A stretch of 64,000 nucleotides of DNA. Source: Streptomyces coacervatus. Lineage in GTDB: Bacteria > Actinomycetota > Actinomycetes > Streptomycetales > Streptomycetaceae. The translations under genes and the position numbers were made by a program. The DNA is taken from NCBI RefSeq assembly GCF_029223485.1, contig NZ_JARHTP010000007.1, positions 434,001 to 498,000 of the forward strand, read 5' to 3'. The notes beneath the pieces were generated by a model. That model was not told the origin of the DNA. It saw nothing but the letters and a program-made list of their open reading frames with translations, and ran no database searches. Below are positions 7,675-17,563 of this stretch, in pieces. Position 1 is the first letter of the stretch, and each line of letters opens with the position of its first letter.

Positions 7675-10071
7675 ATGGCCCCCAACGGTGCTCCCATCGG
7701 CACTCCCACCAAGGTCACCCAGGGTTCCCGGACCAAGGGCGGCATCGGCGAGTCCACCCTCCGCCCGGACGGCATCCTCAAGGTCACCGGCGAGTTCGCG
7801 TACTCGTCCGACATGTGGCACGAGGACATGCTCTGGGGCCAGATCCTCCGGTCGACCGTCGCGCACGCGGAGATCGTCTCGATCGACACGAGCGAGGCGC
7901 TGAAGACCCCGGGCGTCTACGCCGTCATGACGTACGACGACCTGCCGACCGACGTGAAGAACTACGGCCTGGAGATCCGGGACACCCCGGTCCTCGCGCA
8001 CGGCAAGGTACGCCACCACGGCGAGCCGGTCGCCATCGTCGCCGCCGACCACCCGGAGACCGCGCGCCGCGCCGCCGCCAAGATCAAGGTCGACTACCGC
8101 GAGCTGCCGGTCATCACCGACGAGGCCTCCGCGACCGCGCCGGACGCGATCCTCGTCCACGAGAACCGCGACGACCACCACATCGGCCACGTCCCGCACC
8201 CCAACATCGTCCACCGTCAGCCGATCGTGCGCGGCAACGCCGAAGAGGCCGCCAGGAAGGCCGACTTCATCGTCAGGGGCGAGTACACCTTCGGCATGCA
8301 GGACCAGGCCTTCCTCGGCCCCGAGTCCGGTCTCGCCGTACCCGCCGAGGACGGCGGCGTCGACCTCTACATCGCCACCCAGTGGCTGCACTCCGACCTG
8401 CGCCAGATCGCCCCGGTCCTGGGCCTGCCCGAGAACAAGGTCCGGATGACGCTCTCCGGCGTCGGCGGTGCCTTCGGCGGCCGTGAGGACCTGTCGATGC
8501 AGATCCACGCCTGCCTGCTGGCCCTGCGCACGGGCAAGCCCGTCAAGATCGTCTACAACCGCTTCGAGTCCTTCTTCGGGCACGTCCACCGCCACCCCGC
8601 GAAGCTCTCCTACGAGCACGGGGCGACCAAGGACGGCAAGCTCACTCATATGAAGTGCCGGATCGTCCTGGACGGCGGCGCCTACGCCTCCGCGTCCCCG
8701 GCGGTCGTCGGCAACGCCTCCTCGCTGAGCGTCGGCCCGTATGTGGTCGACGACGTCGACATCGAGGCCATCGCCCTCTACACCAACAACCCGCCCTGCG
8801 GCGCCATGCGCGGCTTCGGCGCGGTCCAGGCGTGCTTCGCCTACGAGGCGCAGATGGACAAACTGGCCGACGCGGTGGGCATGGACCGGGTGGAGTTCAG
8901 GCAGCTCAACGCGATGGAGCAGGGGACCGTCATGCCGACGGGCCAGCCCGTCGACTCCCCGGCCCCGGTCGCCGAACTCCTGCGCCGCGTCAAGGCGATG
9001 CCCATGCCGCCGGAGCGCCAGTGGGAGTCCAGCGAGGGCGCCGACGTACGGCAGCTGCCCGGCGGTCTGTCCAACACCACGCACGGCGAAGGCGTCGTCC
9101 GCGGTGTCGGCTACGCGGTCGGCATCAAGAACGTCGGCTTCTCCGAGGGCTTCGACGACTACTCGACTGCCAAGGTCCGCATGGAGGTTGTGGGCGGCGA
9201 GCCCGTCGCCAGCGTCCACACGGCCATGGCGGAGGTCGGCCAGGGCGGAGTCACCGTCCATGCGCAGATCGCCCGCACCGAGCTGGGCGTCGCGCAGGTG
9301 ACCATCCACCCCGCCGACACGCGGGTGGGCAGCGCCGGTTCGACGTCCGCGTCGCGTCAGACGTACGTCACCGGCGGCGCCGTCAAGAACTCCTGCGAGC
9401 TCGTCCGGGAGAAGGTCCTGGAGATCGGGCGCCGCAAGTTCGGTACGTACCACCCGGCTTGGGCCACCGCCGAGCTGCTCCTGGAGGGCGGCAAGGTCGT
9501 CACCCACGGCGGAGAGGTCCTCGCCGACCTGGCCGACGTACTCGAAGGCGAGAGCGTCGAGATCGAGGCCGAGTGGCGGCATCGCCCCACCGAAGCCTTC
9601 GACCTGCGCACCGGCCAGGGCAACGGCCACGTCCAGTACTCCTTCGCCGCGCACCGCGCCGTCGTCGAGGTCGACACCGAGCTCGGCCTGGTCAAGGTGA
9701 TCGAGCTGGCCTGCGCCCAGGACGTCGGCAAGGCGCTCAACCCGCAGTCCGTCCTCGGCCAGATCCAGGGCGGCACCCTCCAGGGCATGGGCATCGCGGT
9801 GATGGAGGAGATCATCGTCGATCCCAGGACCGCAAAGGTCAGGAACCCGTCCTTCACGGACTACCTGCTTCCGACCATCCTCGACACGCCGATCATCCCG
9901 GTCGACGTCCTCGAACTCGCCGACGACCACGCCCCGTACGGGCTGCGGGGCGTCGGCGAGGCACCCACCCTGTCGTCGACTCCGGCCGTCCTCGCGGCGA
10001 TCCGGAACGCGACGGGGCTGGAGCTCAACCGCACGCCGGTCCGGCCGGAGCACCTCACCGGAACGGCGTAG
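7675..10071 (+). CDS. xdhA: Xanthine dehydrogenase, molybdopterin-binding (large) subunit
   Basis: A 798-residue catalytic subunit. It has an N-terminal a/b hammerhead domain (TLRPDGILKVTGEFAYSSD onward) and then the Mo-cofactor binding domains. Signature stretches are GVGGAFGGRED, PPCGAMRGFGAVQ, QGGVTVHAQIAR and, near the C-terminus, LRGVGEAP, whose Glu matches the catalytic base of xanthine oxidases. It hydroxylates hypoxanthine and xanthine to urate. ATG 7675 is 3 nt after the previous stop. With its neighbours it makes a complete soluble enzyme. Confidence 0.9.
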   Translation: MAPNGAPIGTPTKVTQGSRTKGGIGESTLRPDGILKVTGEFAYSSDMWHEDMLWGQILRSTVAHAEIVSIDTSEALKTPGVYAVMTYDDLPTDVKNYGLEIRDTPVLAHGKVRHHGEPVAIVAADHPETARRAAAKIKVDYRELPVITDEASATAPDAILVHENRDDHHIGHVPHPNIVHRQPIVRGNAEEAARKADFIVRGEYTFGMQDQAFLGPESGLAVPAEDGGVDLYIATQWLHSDLRQIAPVLGLPENKVRMTLSGVGGAFGGREDLSMQIHACLLALRTGKPVKIVYNRFESFFGHVHRHPAKLSYEHGATKDGKLTHMKCRIVLDGGAYASASPAVVGNASSLSVGPYVVDDVDIEAIALYTNNPPCGAMRGFGAVQACFAYEAQMDKLADAVGMDRVEFRQLNAMEQGTVMPTGQPVDSPAPVAELLRRVKAMPMPPERQWESSEGADVRQLPGGLSNTTHGEGVVRGVGYAVGIKNVGFSEGFDDYSTAKVRMEVVGGEPVASVHTAMAEVGQGGVTVHAQIARTELGVAQVTIHPADTRVGSAGSTSASRQTYVTGGAVKNSCELVREKVLEIGRRKFGTYHPAWATAELLLEGGKVVTHGGEVLADLADVLEGESVEIEAEWRHRPTEAFDLRTGQGNGHVQYSFAAHRAVVEVDTELGLVKVIELACAQDVGKALNPQSVLGQIQGGTLQGMGIAVMEEIIVDPRTAKVRNPSFTDYLLPTILDTPIIPVDVLELADDHAPYGLRGVGEAPTLSSTPAVLAAIRNATGLELNRTPVRPEHLTGTA

Positions 10072-10301
10072 GCACAGACTCTCCGGGCGGCACCGGGAAC
10101 GTCACACTTCGCCGCGCCGCCCGGAGTACTCAAGCACCGCACCGCTCGCGGAACTTGAAGCACCACCGCACCACCGTCAGTACCAGAGTGTTCGTTCGTC
10201 TCGGGCCGTCCCCCGGGTCGTGCGGCCGAAGCACCTTCCCAAATCCCGCAAACGCAAAGAGCAACCGCGGGTGCCCCTGTGAACCTTGGGAGTAGGCCCA
10301 C

Positions 10302-11759
10302 ATGACCCAGCAGTCACTGGAGCCAAGCACCACCGCCGACGATTCGGGTGAAGGCACCCGTATCGCGGCCGGCAGGTCCTGGCTCGACCGGTACTTTCAC
10401 ATATCCAAGCGAGGATCCACGGTCGCGCGCGAGGTGCGCGGCGGCGTCACCACCTTCATGGCGATGGCGTACATCCTCCTGCTCAACCCCCTGATCCTGT
10501 CCGGCAAGGACGCGGCGGGAGACACGCTCGGCCAGAAGGCCCTCATCACCGCGACCGCGTTCGCGGCGGCCTTCACCACGCTGCTGATGGGCTTCTTCGG
10601 CAAGGTGCCCCTTGCCCTCGCCGCCGGTCTGTCCGTCTCCGGTGTGCTTTCGTCGCAGGTCGCGCCCCAGATGACCTGGCCGCAGGCCATGGGCATGTGC
10701 GTGATGTACGGCGTCGTCATCATGCTGCTGGTCGTCACCGGCCTGCGCGAGATGATCATGAATGCGATCCCGCTCGCTCTCAAGCACGCGATCACCATGG
10801 GCATCGGCCTGTTCATCGCCCTGATCGGCCTGGTCAAGGCAGGCTTTGTGCACCAGGGCAAGGCGACCCCGGTCACCCTCGGCCCGACCGGTGAACTCGC
10901 CGGCTGGCCGGTGCTGCTCTTCGCGGCCACCCTCCTCGTCATCTTCATGCTGCAGGCGCGCGGTGTCCCCGGCGCGATCCTGATCGGCATCCTCGGCGGC
11001 ACCGTGATCGCCGTGGTGCTCAACGCACTTGGTGTCATCGACCCGAAGCAGTGGGCGAGCGGCGCTCCCGAACTGCACGGCAGCGCGGTGTCCATGCCGG
11101 ACTTCTCGATCTTCGGCAAGGTCGAGTTCGGCGGCTGGGGCAGCGTCGGCGCGATGACGGTCGGCATGATCGTGTTCACGCTGGTGCTCGCCGGTTTCTT
11201 CGACGCCATGGCCACCATCATCGGCGTCGGCACCGAGGCCAAGCTGGCCGACGAGCAGGGCCGGATGCCGGGCCTGTCCAAGGCGCTGTTCATCGACGGC
11301 GCCGGCGGCGCGATCGGCGGCATCGCGGGCGCCTCCGGCCAGACCGTGTTCGTCGAGTCCGCGACGGGCGTCGGCGAGGGAGCCCGTACCGGACTCTCCT
11401 CGGTCGTCACCGGTCTGTTCTTCGCGGCCTGTCTGTTCTTCACCCCGCTGACGGCGATCGTCCCCGGCGAGGTCGCGGCCGCGGCCCTGGTGGTCATCGG
11501 CGCCATGATGATGATGAACGCCCGCCATGTGGACTGGGCCGACCGCGCCACCGCGATCCCGGTCTTCCTCACCGTCGTGATCATGCCGTTCACGTACTCG
11601 ATCACGGCGGGCGTCGCGGCCGGAGTCATCTCCTACGTCGCCATCAAGATCGCCCAGGGCAAGGCGCGGGAGATCGGTGCCTTCATGTGGGGCCTGACAC
11701 TGATCTTCCTGGTCTATTTCTCCCTCAATCCCATTGAGAGCTGGATGGGCGTGCACTAG
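10302..11759 (+). CDS. NCS2 (AzgA-type) purine permease
   Basis: A 485-residue transporter with about 12-14 hydrophobic segments. It has the AzgA-type N-terminus (WLDRYFHISKRGSTVAREVRGG, then TTFMAMAYILLLNP) and the GFFDAMATIIGVG and QTVFVESATGVGEGARTG motifs of the guanine/hypoxanthine permease branch. A short spacer with GGGAG separates the start at 10302 from the xdh genes. The location implies import of purine bases for the xanthine dehydrogenase encoded upstream. The preceding 230 bp hold only the leader. Confidence 0.88.
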   Translation: MTQQSLEPSTTADDSGEGTRIAAGRSWLDRYFHISKRGSTVAREVRGGVTTFMAMAYILLLNPLILSGKDAAGDTLGQKALITATAFAAAFTTLLMGFFGKVPLALAAGLSVSGVLSSQVAPQMTWPQAMGMCVMYGVVIMLLVVTGLREMIMNAIPLALKHAITMGIGLFIALIGLVKAGFVHQGKATPVTLGPTGELAGWPVLLFAATLLVIFMLQARGVPGAILIGILGGTVIAVVLNALGVIDPKQWASGAPELHGSAVSMPDFSIFGKVEFGGWGSVGAMTVGMIVFTLVLAGFFDAMATIIGVGTEAKLADEQGRMPGLSKALFIDGAGGAIGGIAGASGQTVFVESATGVGEGARTGLSSVVTGLFFAACLFFTPLTAIVPGEVAAAALVVIGAMMMMNARHVDWADRATAIPVFLTVVIMPFTYSITAGVAAGVISYVAIKIAQGKAREIGAFMWGLTLIFLVYFSLNPIESWMGVH

Positions 11760-11806
11760 ACGGCCTTGAATGGCCCTCCACACACACGCCGTTAGGAGAC
11801 CGACAG

Positions 11807-12958
11807 ATGCTGGACATCGCCGCGCAGCTGAACCGGTGGGTCGAGCAGGGTCGCGACTTCGCCGTGGCCACCGTGGTGGCCGTCGGCGGCAGCGCCCCGC
11901 GTCGGCCCGGCGCCGCCCTCGCGGTGGACGCCGACAGCACGGCGATCGGCTCGGTCTCCGGCGGCTGTGTGGAGGGCGCCGTGTACGACCTGTGCCAACA
12001 GGCCCTTGAGGACGGCGAAACCGTCCTGGAGCGCTTCGGGTACAGCGACGAGGACGCCTTCGAGGTCGGCCTGACCTGCGGCGGCATCATCGACATCCTC
12101 GTCACTCCGGTACGGGCCGCCGATCCGGCCCGCCCGGTGGTCGCGTCCGCGCTGGCCGCCGCCGCCCGTGGGGAGGCGGCGGCGGTGGCGCGGATCGTGT
12201 CGGGACCGGCCGGACTGCGGGGCCGGGCGCTCGTGGTACGCCCCGACGGCTCGTACGAGGGCGGCTTCGGCGCACACCCGGAACTGGACCACACGGTGGT
12301 CGGGGAGGCGGCGGCCTTCCTGGACACCGGGCGGACCGGCACCCTGGAGATCGGCGAGCAGGGCTCACGCTGCGGAGCCGCGCTCACGGTCCTGGTCGAG
12401 TCCTCCGTCCCGCCGCCCCGGATGATCGTGTTCGGCGCGATCGACTTCGCGTCGGCGCTGGTGCGGATCGGCAAGTTCCTGAACTACCACGTGACGCTGT
12501 GCGACGCGCGCCCCGTCTTCGCGACACGGAACCGCTTCCCGGAGGCCGACGAGATCGTCGTCGAGTGGCCCCACAAGTACCTGGCGCGGACGTCCGTGGA
12601 CGCCCGTACCGTCCTGTGCGTCCTCACCCACGACGCCAAGTTCGACGTACCGCTGCTGCAGCTGGCGCTACGGCTCCCGGTGGCGTACATCGGCGCGATG
12701 GGCTCCCGCCGCACCCACCTCGACCGGAACGAGCGGCTGCGCGAAGTCGGCGTGACCGAGCTGGAGCTGGCGCGGCTCAGGTCCCCGATCGGCCTGGACC
12801 TCGGTGCCCGTACGCCCGAGGAGACGGCCCTGTCGATCGCCTCCGAGATAGTCGCCAACCGGCGTGGCGGCAGCGGGGTCTCACTGACCGGGGCGCACAC
12901 GCCGATCCACCGCGATGTCACCTCGGTCTCCGCCGGGCGGATCGGTTCGGTGGCCTGA
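11807..12958 (+). CDS. xdhC: XdhC/CoxI-family molybdenum cofactor sulfuration chaperone
   Basis: A 383-residue protein. The N-terminal XdhC/CoxI domain has VGGSAPRRPGAALAV and SGGCVEGAVYD at about residues 25-60. The C-terminal Rossmann-like XdhC domain includes VFGAIDFASAL and the hallmark YIGAMGSRRTH. In characterised systems XdhC binds the molybdenum cofactor, helps its sulfuration and inserts it into apo-XdhB. The gene is the last of the purine operon and ends 9 bp from the convergent kinase gene. Confidence 0.88.
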   Translation: MLDIAAQLNRWVEQGRDFAVATVVAVGGSAPRRPGAALAVDADSTAIGSVSGGCVEGAVYDLCQQALEDGETVLERFGYSDEDAFEVGLTCGGIIDILVTPVRAADPARPVVASALAAAARGEAAAVARIVSGPAGLRGRALVVRPDGSYEGGFGAHPELDHTVVGEAAAFLDTGRTGTLEIGEQGSRCGAALTVLVESSVPPPRMIVFGAIDFASALVRIGKFLNYHVTLCDARPVFATRNRFPEADEIVVEWPHKYLARTSVDARTVLCVLTHDAKFDVPLLQLALRLPVAYIGAMGSRRTHLDRNERLREVGVTELELARLRSPIGLDLGARTPEETALSIASEIVANRRGGSGVSLTGAHTPIHRDVTSVSAGRIGSVA

Positions 12959-12967
12959 GCGCGAGGG

Positions 12968-15199
12968 TCACTTCGCGGTCTTCGTCGGGCGGTCCGGCCG
13001 TACGGAGAAGGCCGTGTCGCCCGCCACGGCCACGATCGCGTCCTTGACCTGGAGCACATACGGGGTGGTCTCCGACGCCGACTCCCCGGGGTCTGCGATC
13101 GCGGCGGTGCGCCAACGGACCGCCCCCGTGGCCCGGTTGAGGGCCAGCAGACGGCCGTACTCGTTCGACAGATACAGCGAGTCGTACTTCACGGACAGCA
13201 CCGGCGTCGACAGGTTCTCGACGTCGGTCGTCCGCTGCCACAGCCGGGTCCCGTCGGATCCCCTTACGGCGGTGACGGTTCCGTCGGGCCGGACGAGGTA
13301 GACGACTGAGCCGACCAGGGCGGCCGTGCCGCGTGTCCCGGTCTGCAGCGGCAGCCGCCGGAACTTGCCGGTGCCCGGGTCCACCCGCAGCAGGGCGGAG
13401 TACGGCCGGTCGCCGTCGGGGGTCGACTGGTACTTCTTCGGGTCCGGCACGAGGAGCAGCGGCCGGCCGTTGGCCACACCCAACGCCTGGACGTTCACGG
13501 GCAGTTGGGCGATCTCCTGTGCCGTGCCCTTGACCGGGTCGAGGCGCAGCAGGCTGTTCGAGCCGCTGTTGGGATCGTCTCCGTCCGCACACAGGCCGTA
13601 CGGGGCGCCGTTGAACACGACGGGGGTGCAGTAGGTCCCGGACGACGACTTCGCCGGTGCGGACCACAGCCGGCGGCCCGTCTTGTCGTAGGCGACGAAG
13701 GCAGTCTTGTTCTCGTCCATCGCGAGGATGCCCCCGCTGAACAGGACGGCCGGCTCGTCCTCGCTGACCGGGCGGGACCAGAGTTCGGTGCCGGTGCGCG
13801 CGTCCAGGGCGACCAGCCGACGGGTGATGTACGTCTCGGTCGAGTCCGGCTTGCGGTAGGCGTAGACGCGCCCGTCGCGGACGCCGATGGGGCGCGAGGT
13901 CTCGGGGCTGATGCCGTACCGCCACTCGACGCGGCCGGACGCGGCATCGAGCCTGGTGACCGTGAAGCCGGTGCCGCCGCAGTACACGGCGGTCGAGCCG
14001 CTCGGCAGGCAGCCGGACTCCAGATAGTCGAGCGGGTCGCCCTTCTTCTCGGTGCGCAGGCTCGCCCGCCAGGGCTTCCAGCCGGCGGGCAGCCCGGCGG
14101 CGGGGGTGCCGGTCGCGGACGCATGGACGGCGGGTGAGCCGTCGGCCGGCACCGGACTGGCGACCATGTGCATCGTCAGGATGCCGGCCGCGCTGACGGC
14201 CAGTGCGGCGCCGATGCCGATCAGGATCCGCCGTGTGCGGCCGCCGCCTCTCCGGGCTGTCGGCGGGACGGTCGTGTCCGGCGAGGCGGAGCGGGGAATG
14301 CGGCGCCCACGGGACGCGGGCCGGGACCCGGCTCCCCGGAAGTCCGGCACGGTGAGGGCGCTCGCGTACTCCGGCACCGCAAGGGCCTGCGCGGAGTCCG
14401 GCAGGGTCCGCAACAGGCCCTGGAGTTCGTCCAGTTGGGGACGGGCCTCGGGGTCCTTGTCCAGGCAGCGCTCGGCGATGGAGCGCAGCGGCTCCGCGAC
14501 CCCGTCCAGTCGCGGCAGCTCGTGCATCACCTGATAGCCCGTCAAATACGGGCTGCCGCCGTCGAAGGGGCGATTCCCGGTGGCCGCGTACACCAGCAAC
14601 GAGCCCAGCGAGAACACGTCCGAGGCGGCGGTGACGTCCCGTGGCGCGGCGAACTGCTCGGGGGACATGAAGGGCGGGGTGCCGATCAGCCGGCCGGTGA
14701 CGGTGAGGTCCTCGTTGTCGGCGGCGCGCGAGATGCCGAAGTCGATGACGCGCGGACCGTCCTCGGCCATCAGGACATTGCTCGGTTTCAGGTCCCGGTG
14801 CACCATGCCGACCCGGTGGATGTCCCGCAACGCCTCGACGAGCCCGAGCGCCAGCGTGCGCAACTTCCGTCCGCCGAGCGGCCCTTGCTCGGCCACGACC
14901 TCGGACAGCGTGCGGCCCGGCACGTACAGCGTCGCCATCCACGGCAGCTCGGCATCCGGATCGGCGTCCACGACGGGCGCGGTGAACGCCCCGCTCACCC
15001 GCCGTGCCGCCGCGACCTCCTGCCGGAAACGAGCCCGGAACTCCTCGTCCAGCGCGTACTGCGCGTGTACGACCTTGATGGCGACCTGGCGGCCCGAGTC
15101 CGAGAGCCCCAGATGGACGACGCCCATTCCGCCGCTGCCGAGCCGGTCGAGCAGCTTGTAGCCGCCTATGGACTCGGCATCCCCGGGGCTCAGCGACAT
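12968..15199 (-). CDS. Membrane-anchored Ser/Thr protein kinase with extracellular PQQ-type beta-propeller
   Basis: A 743-residue PASTA-less bacterial kinase. The kinase domain spans residues ~14-265: glycine loop GSGGMG (21-26), Lys42, catalytic HRDLKPSN (134-141), DFG (153-155) and an activation loop ending GTPPFMSPEQ. A proline-rich linker precedes one membrane helix at ~325-347. The rest (~370-743) consists of PQQ-like blades (for example RVEWRYGIS, GTELWSRP, GTRLWQR, GAVRWRT) and should face outside. The propeller probably senses an extracellular ligand or protein. The substrate is unknown. Confidence 0.88.
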   Translation of the reverse strand: MSLSPGDAESIGGYKLLDRLGSGGMGVVHLGLSDSGRQVAIKVVHAQYALDEEFRARFRQEVAAARRVSGAFTAPVVDADPDAELPWMATLYVPGRTLSEVVAEQGPLGGRKLRTLALGLVEALRDIHRVGMVHRDLKPSNVLMAEDGPRVIDFGISRAADNEDLTVTGRLIGTPPFMSPEQFAAPRDVTAASDVFSLGSLLVYAATGNRPFDGGSPYLTGYQVMHELPRLDGVAEPLRSIAERCLDKDPEARPQLDELQGLLRTLPDSAQALAVPEYASALTVPDFRGAGSRPASRGRRIPRSASPDTTVPPTARRGGGRTRRILIGIGAALAVSAAGILTMHMVASPVPADGSPAVHASATGTPAAGLPAGWKPWRASLRTEKKGDPLDYLESGCLPSGSTAVYCGGTGFTVTRLDAASGRVEWRYGISPETSRPIGVRDGRVYAYRKPDSTETYITRRLVALDARTGTELWSRPVSEDEPAVLFSGGILAMDENKTAFVAYDKTGRRLWSAPAKSSSGTYCTPVVFNGAPYGLCADGDDPNSGSNSLLRLDPVKGTAQEIAQLPVNVQALGVANGRPLLLVPDPKKYQSTPDGDRPYSALLRVDPGTGKFRRLPLQTGTRGTAALVGSVVYLVRPDGTVTAVRGSDGTRLWQRTTDVENLSTPVLSVKYDSLYLSNEYGRLLALNRATGAVRWRTAAIADPGESASETTPYVLQVKDAIVAVAGDTAFSVRPDRPTKTAK

Positions 15200-15308
15200 G
15201 CGCCGGTCACCTTCCCGATTTTCCTCGACTGGCCGGACCGTTCAGAGGCATAAGAATAGGCAGTGTGTTCGCTTGCCCGGACAGTGACCGGCGAACCGCC
15301 ACCGCGAC

Positions 15309-16568
15309 TCAGGCCGCCGGGCGCACCGCCGGCTGGTCCGGCCAGCGGAAGGCGTACGCCGGGTCGCCCCCGCGGCCGATCCGTACGAAGCGCAGCAGTT
15401 CCCGCACGATGCCCGCGTTCCCCATTGCCCACCCGGTGCGGGGTTCGAGGGCGCTCGGGGTGGCCCGGTGCTCGACGTTCGACCAGCGGGTGCCGTCGCT
15501 GTCCCGGGTCGCCCGGGCGACGATGTCGGCGACGAGGACCTGGGCGAAGCCGGCGCCGTCGTCCTGCTCGGCCATCCGGTCGCAGGCGAGGGCGAGGACA
15601 CCGGCCGTGCCGCAGCAGCGGCCGTTGTTGTCCCAGAAGCCGGGGCGCGGCCGCGCAGGGATCCCGGAGTCGACCACGGTGTGCCAGCAGCGGTCCGCGA
15701 GGGACGCCCAGGCCGGGTCGGCGGTCACGTCCCGCAGCAGCCGGAAGACCTGGGCGTCGCCCGCCGGGCCGTGGCACCACCCGTAACTGATGCGCTGCAC
15801 CACGTCGGGGCGGTAGTGCGGGTCGGAATGGGGCACGAGGAAGCCGTCCGGTCCGGCCTCGTCGCGGGCCACCACGTCCGCGGCACCGGCCAGCGCCAAC
15901 TCGACGAGGTCCGCGCGCCCGGCAGCCCGGCCCACCTCGGCCAGCGCGGCGACGATGCCGAGCGTGCCGTGCGAGATGTGGTGCAGGCGTGACTCCACGT
16001 CCGGGCGGTGCGCCCACTGCACGCCCGTCGCGGTCTGCTCGGCCGTACCCAGATAGGGCTCCAGGGCGAGTACGGCCAACTCGGCATCGCCCAGCGCCGA
16101 CGCGCCGAGCCCGATCCCCGCGTTGCCGCCCATCAGCTCGAACAGCGCGCCCCAGCGCGTCCCGTCGAAGCGCGACCGCACGACCTGAAGGGCCCGGTCC
16201 GCGGCGGCACCGGCAGCGCTGTCGCCGAGCTCGTCGTCAACGGCCCGCAGGGCGAGGGCGATTCCGGTGCGGCCGAAGTACAGGGAGTCGTCGTCGACGG
16301 CGTCGACGGCCGCGGCCAGGCTGCGGGCCGCACGCAGGGCGGTGTCGCCGTACGAGTCGACGCCGAAGTGCCGCCGCGCCTCCAGGAGGACCGGCACCAC
16401 CCCGGCCGTACCGCTGTAGAACGCCGGGTCGAGCTCGTCGTCCGAGGGCGTGCGCGCCCACCCGAGCCCGCCGCCTTCCGTCTCCCGTGCCGCCGCGAGC
16501 AGCCAGCGCAGGCCGTCCGCCGCAAGCTCCTCGACCTCGTCCACCACGGTGCCGTCAACTGCCGTCAT
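15309..16568 (-). CDS. LanC-like (lanthionine synthetase C family) protein
   Basis: A 419-residue alpha/alpha-toroid protein, started at ATG 16568 (MTAVDGTVV). Repeated G-x-G-x-[AG] loops (SGTAGV, FGRTGIAL, GGNAGIGLG, SHGTLGIVA, CHGPAGDA, CCGTAGVLA, MGNAGI) give the LanC barrel. His200 (SHG), Cys265 (WCHG) and Cys318/Cys319 (CCG) lie at the catalytic/zinc positions. Where NisC has Cys-His, this protein has Cys-Cys, like the CCC zinc site reported for class IV LanL cyclases. No lanthipeptide precursor or dehydratase is adjacent, so it may be an orphan cyclase-like protein. Confidence 0.8.
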   Translation of the reverse strand: MTAVDGTVVDEVEELAADGLRWLLAAARETEGGGLGWARTPSDDELDPAFYSGTAGVVPVLLEARRHFGVDSYGDTALRAARSLAAAVDAVDDDSLYFGRTGIALALRAVDDELGDSAAGAAADRALQVVRSRFDGTRWGALFELMGGNAGIGLGASALGDAELAVLALEPYLGTAEQTATGVQWAHRPDVESRLHHISHGTLGIVAALAEVGRAAGRADLVELALAGAADVVARDEAGPDGFLVPHSDPHYRPDVVQRISYGWCHGPAGDAQVFRLLRDVTADPAWASLADRCWHTVVDSGIPARPRPGFWDNNGRCCGTAGVLALACDRMAEQDDGAGFAQVLVADIVARATRDSDGTRWSNVEHRATPSALEPRTGWAMGNAGIVRELLRFVRIGRGGDPAYAFRWPDQPAVRPAA

Positions 16569-16587
16569 GGCGCCCACTCTTGCATGA

Positions 16588-16920
16588 TCAGCACCGCCCG
16601 CCCAGACCGCACCGCAGGTCACGCGGCCAGTCGCCAGACACTCGCAGCACGAAGACACGCAGCGCGCCCGGCGCCAGGTCCCCACACCGGTCCCGCGTCG
16701 CCGCCACCGCCGCATCGGCCCAGTCGACGGCCAGGGTGCGGTAACCGAGGCCGGCCAGGGCCGCAGCGTAGGTACCCAGGCCGCGGCCGACGTCCAAAGC
16801 CCGGGCCCCGGGCTGCGGTCGTACGGCCTCGCCGAGCAGCCATATCTCGTGGGCGTCGGCCCGGTGGAAGCCGTTGCCCGCCGCGAAGTGGTCCTCCCAG
16901 TGGCCTTGGCCGGCAGGCAT
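16588..16920 (-). pseudogene. Truncated class I SAM-dependent methyltransferase
   Basis: A 110-residue ORF with the N-terminal part of a class I methyltransferase: WEDHFAAGNGFHRADAHEIWLL, then motif I ALDVGRGLGTYAAALAGLGY and AVDWADAAV. The usual GxGxG has GRG. The last ~25 residues no longer resemble the family, and the protein stops before motifs II-III. It therefore looks like a decayed stub. Its ATG overlaps the upstream SRPBCC stop (TGATG). Confidence 0.6.
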
Positions 16921-17360
16921 CACGGCATCCTGAGAAGCCGGTTCGCCGCCCGACCGAACACATGCCGCGCCGCCCGTGCGAGGAGCGGGTCGAAGAAGCC
17001 CGGCAGCCACCGGACCCCCAGCTCCTCCCGCCAGACCACCCGGCTACGGCCCCCCGGCCCCGTCCGCACCTCGATCTCCGCCCACCCGGTGACGACCCGC
17101 CCCCGCTTCTCCAGCCGGCACAGACCAGGTGTGTCCTCCGTCGGCGGCTGCCACACCGTGACCTCCATCGGGTCCTCGAAGGCCAGCGGGCCGAGCCCCG
17201 TACGGGCCACGACGACCGTGCCCTCGCCCGTCGGTGGGGGAGGGGTCACCGTGACGCGGGTCAGGGGGACCACCTCGCCATGACGGGGCCACTCGGTCAG
17301 GCGGCGCCACGCCTCGTCGAGAGGGAGCGGTGCCGTGCGTTCGAGGAGGAAGTTGACCAC
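16920..17360 (-). CDS. SRPBCC-fold (polyketide cyclase/START-like) protein
   Basis: A 146-residue protein of SRPBCC size and pattern. It starts MVNFLLERTAPLPLDEAWRRLTEW, followed by alternating strands and a C-terminal amphipathic helix (GFFDPLLARAARHVFGRAANRLL). Ligand-binding proteins of this fold bind hydrophobic molecules, but no active-site residues can be assigned. It is translationally coupled to the truncated methyltransferase, suggesting a former two-gene unit. Confidence 0.7.
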   Translation of the reverse strand: MVNFLLERTAPLPLDEAWRRLTEWPRHGEVVPLTRVTVTPPPPTGEGTVVVARTGLGPLAFEDPMEVTVWQPPTEDTPGLCRLEKRGRVVTGWAEIEVRTGPGGRSRVVWREELGVRWLPGFFDPLLARAARHVFGRAANRLLRMP

Positions 17361-17563
17361 GGAACGAATCGTAGGGAATCCGGGCTGCTCAGAAGGGTGT
17401 TCATCCGCGCGTCACGCACTTGGCCCAGCGGCGTAATCGGCGGAAGGCGTAGACAGGACGGTGGGTGTTGAATGCGGCAAGGATGGGTTCACATAAGTCC
17501 CATCCCTCTACCATTCCTCCCATGGGCGGGCAATCCGCCTGCCCCCGGGGGAAGTTGGACGTC

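Noticed and set aside
7612..10053. 813-codon open frame on the minus strand
   Set aside because: It mirrors the molybdopterin subunit codon for codon and has no domain; the plus-strand gene is clear.
15309..16568. A complete lanthipeptide cluster around the LanC-like gene
   Set aside because: No short precursor ORF with a Ser/Thr/Cys-rich tail and no dehydratase gene was seen within the flanking 5 kb.
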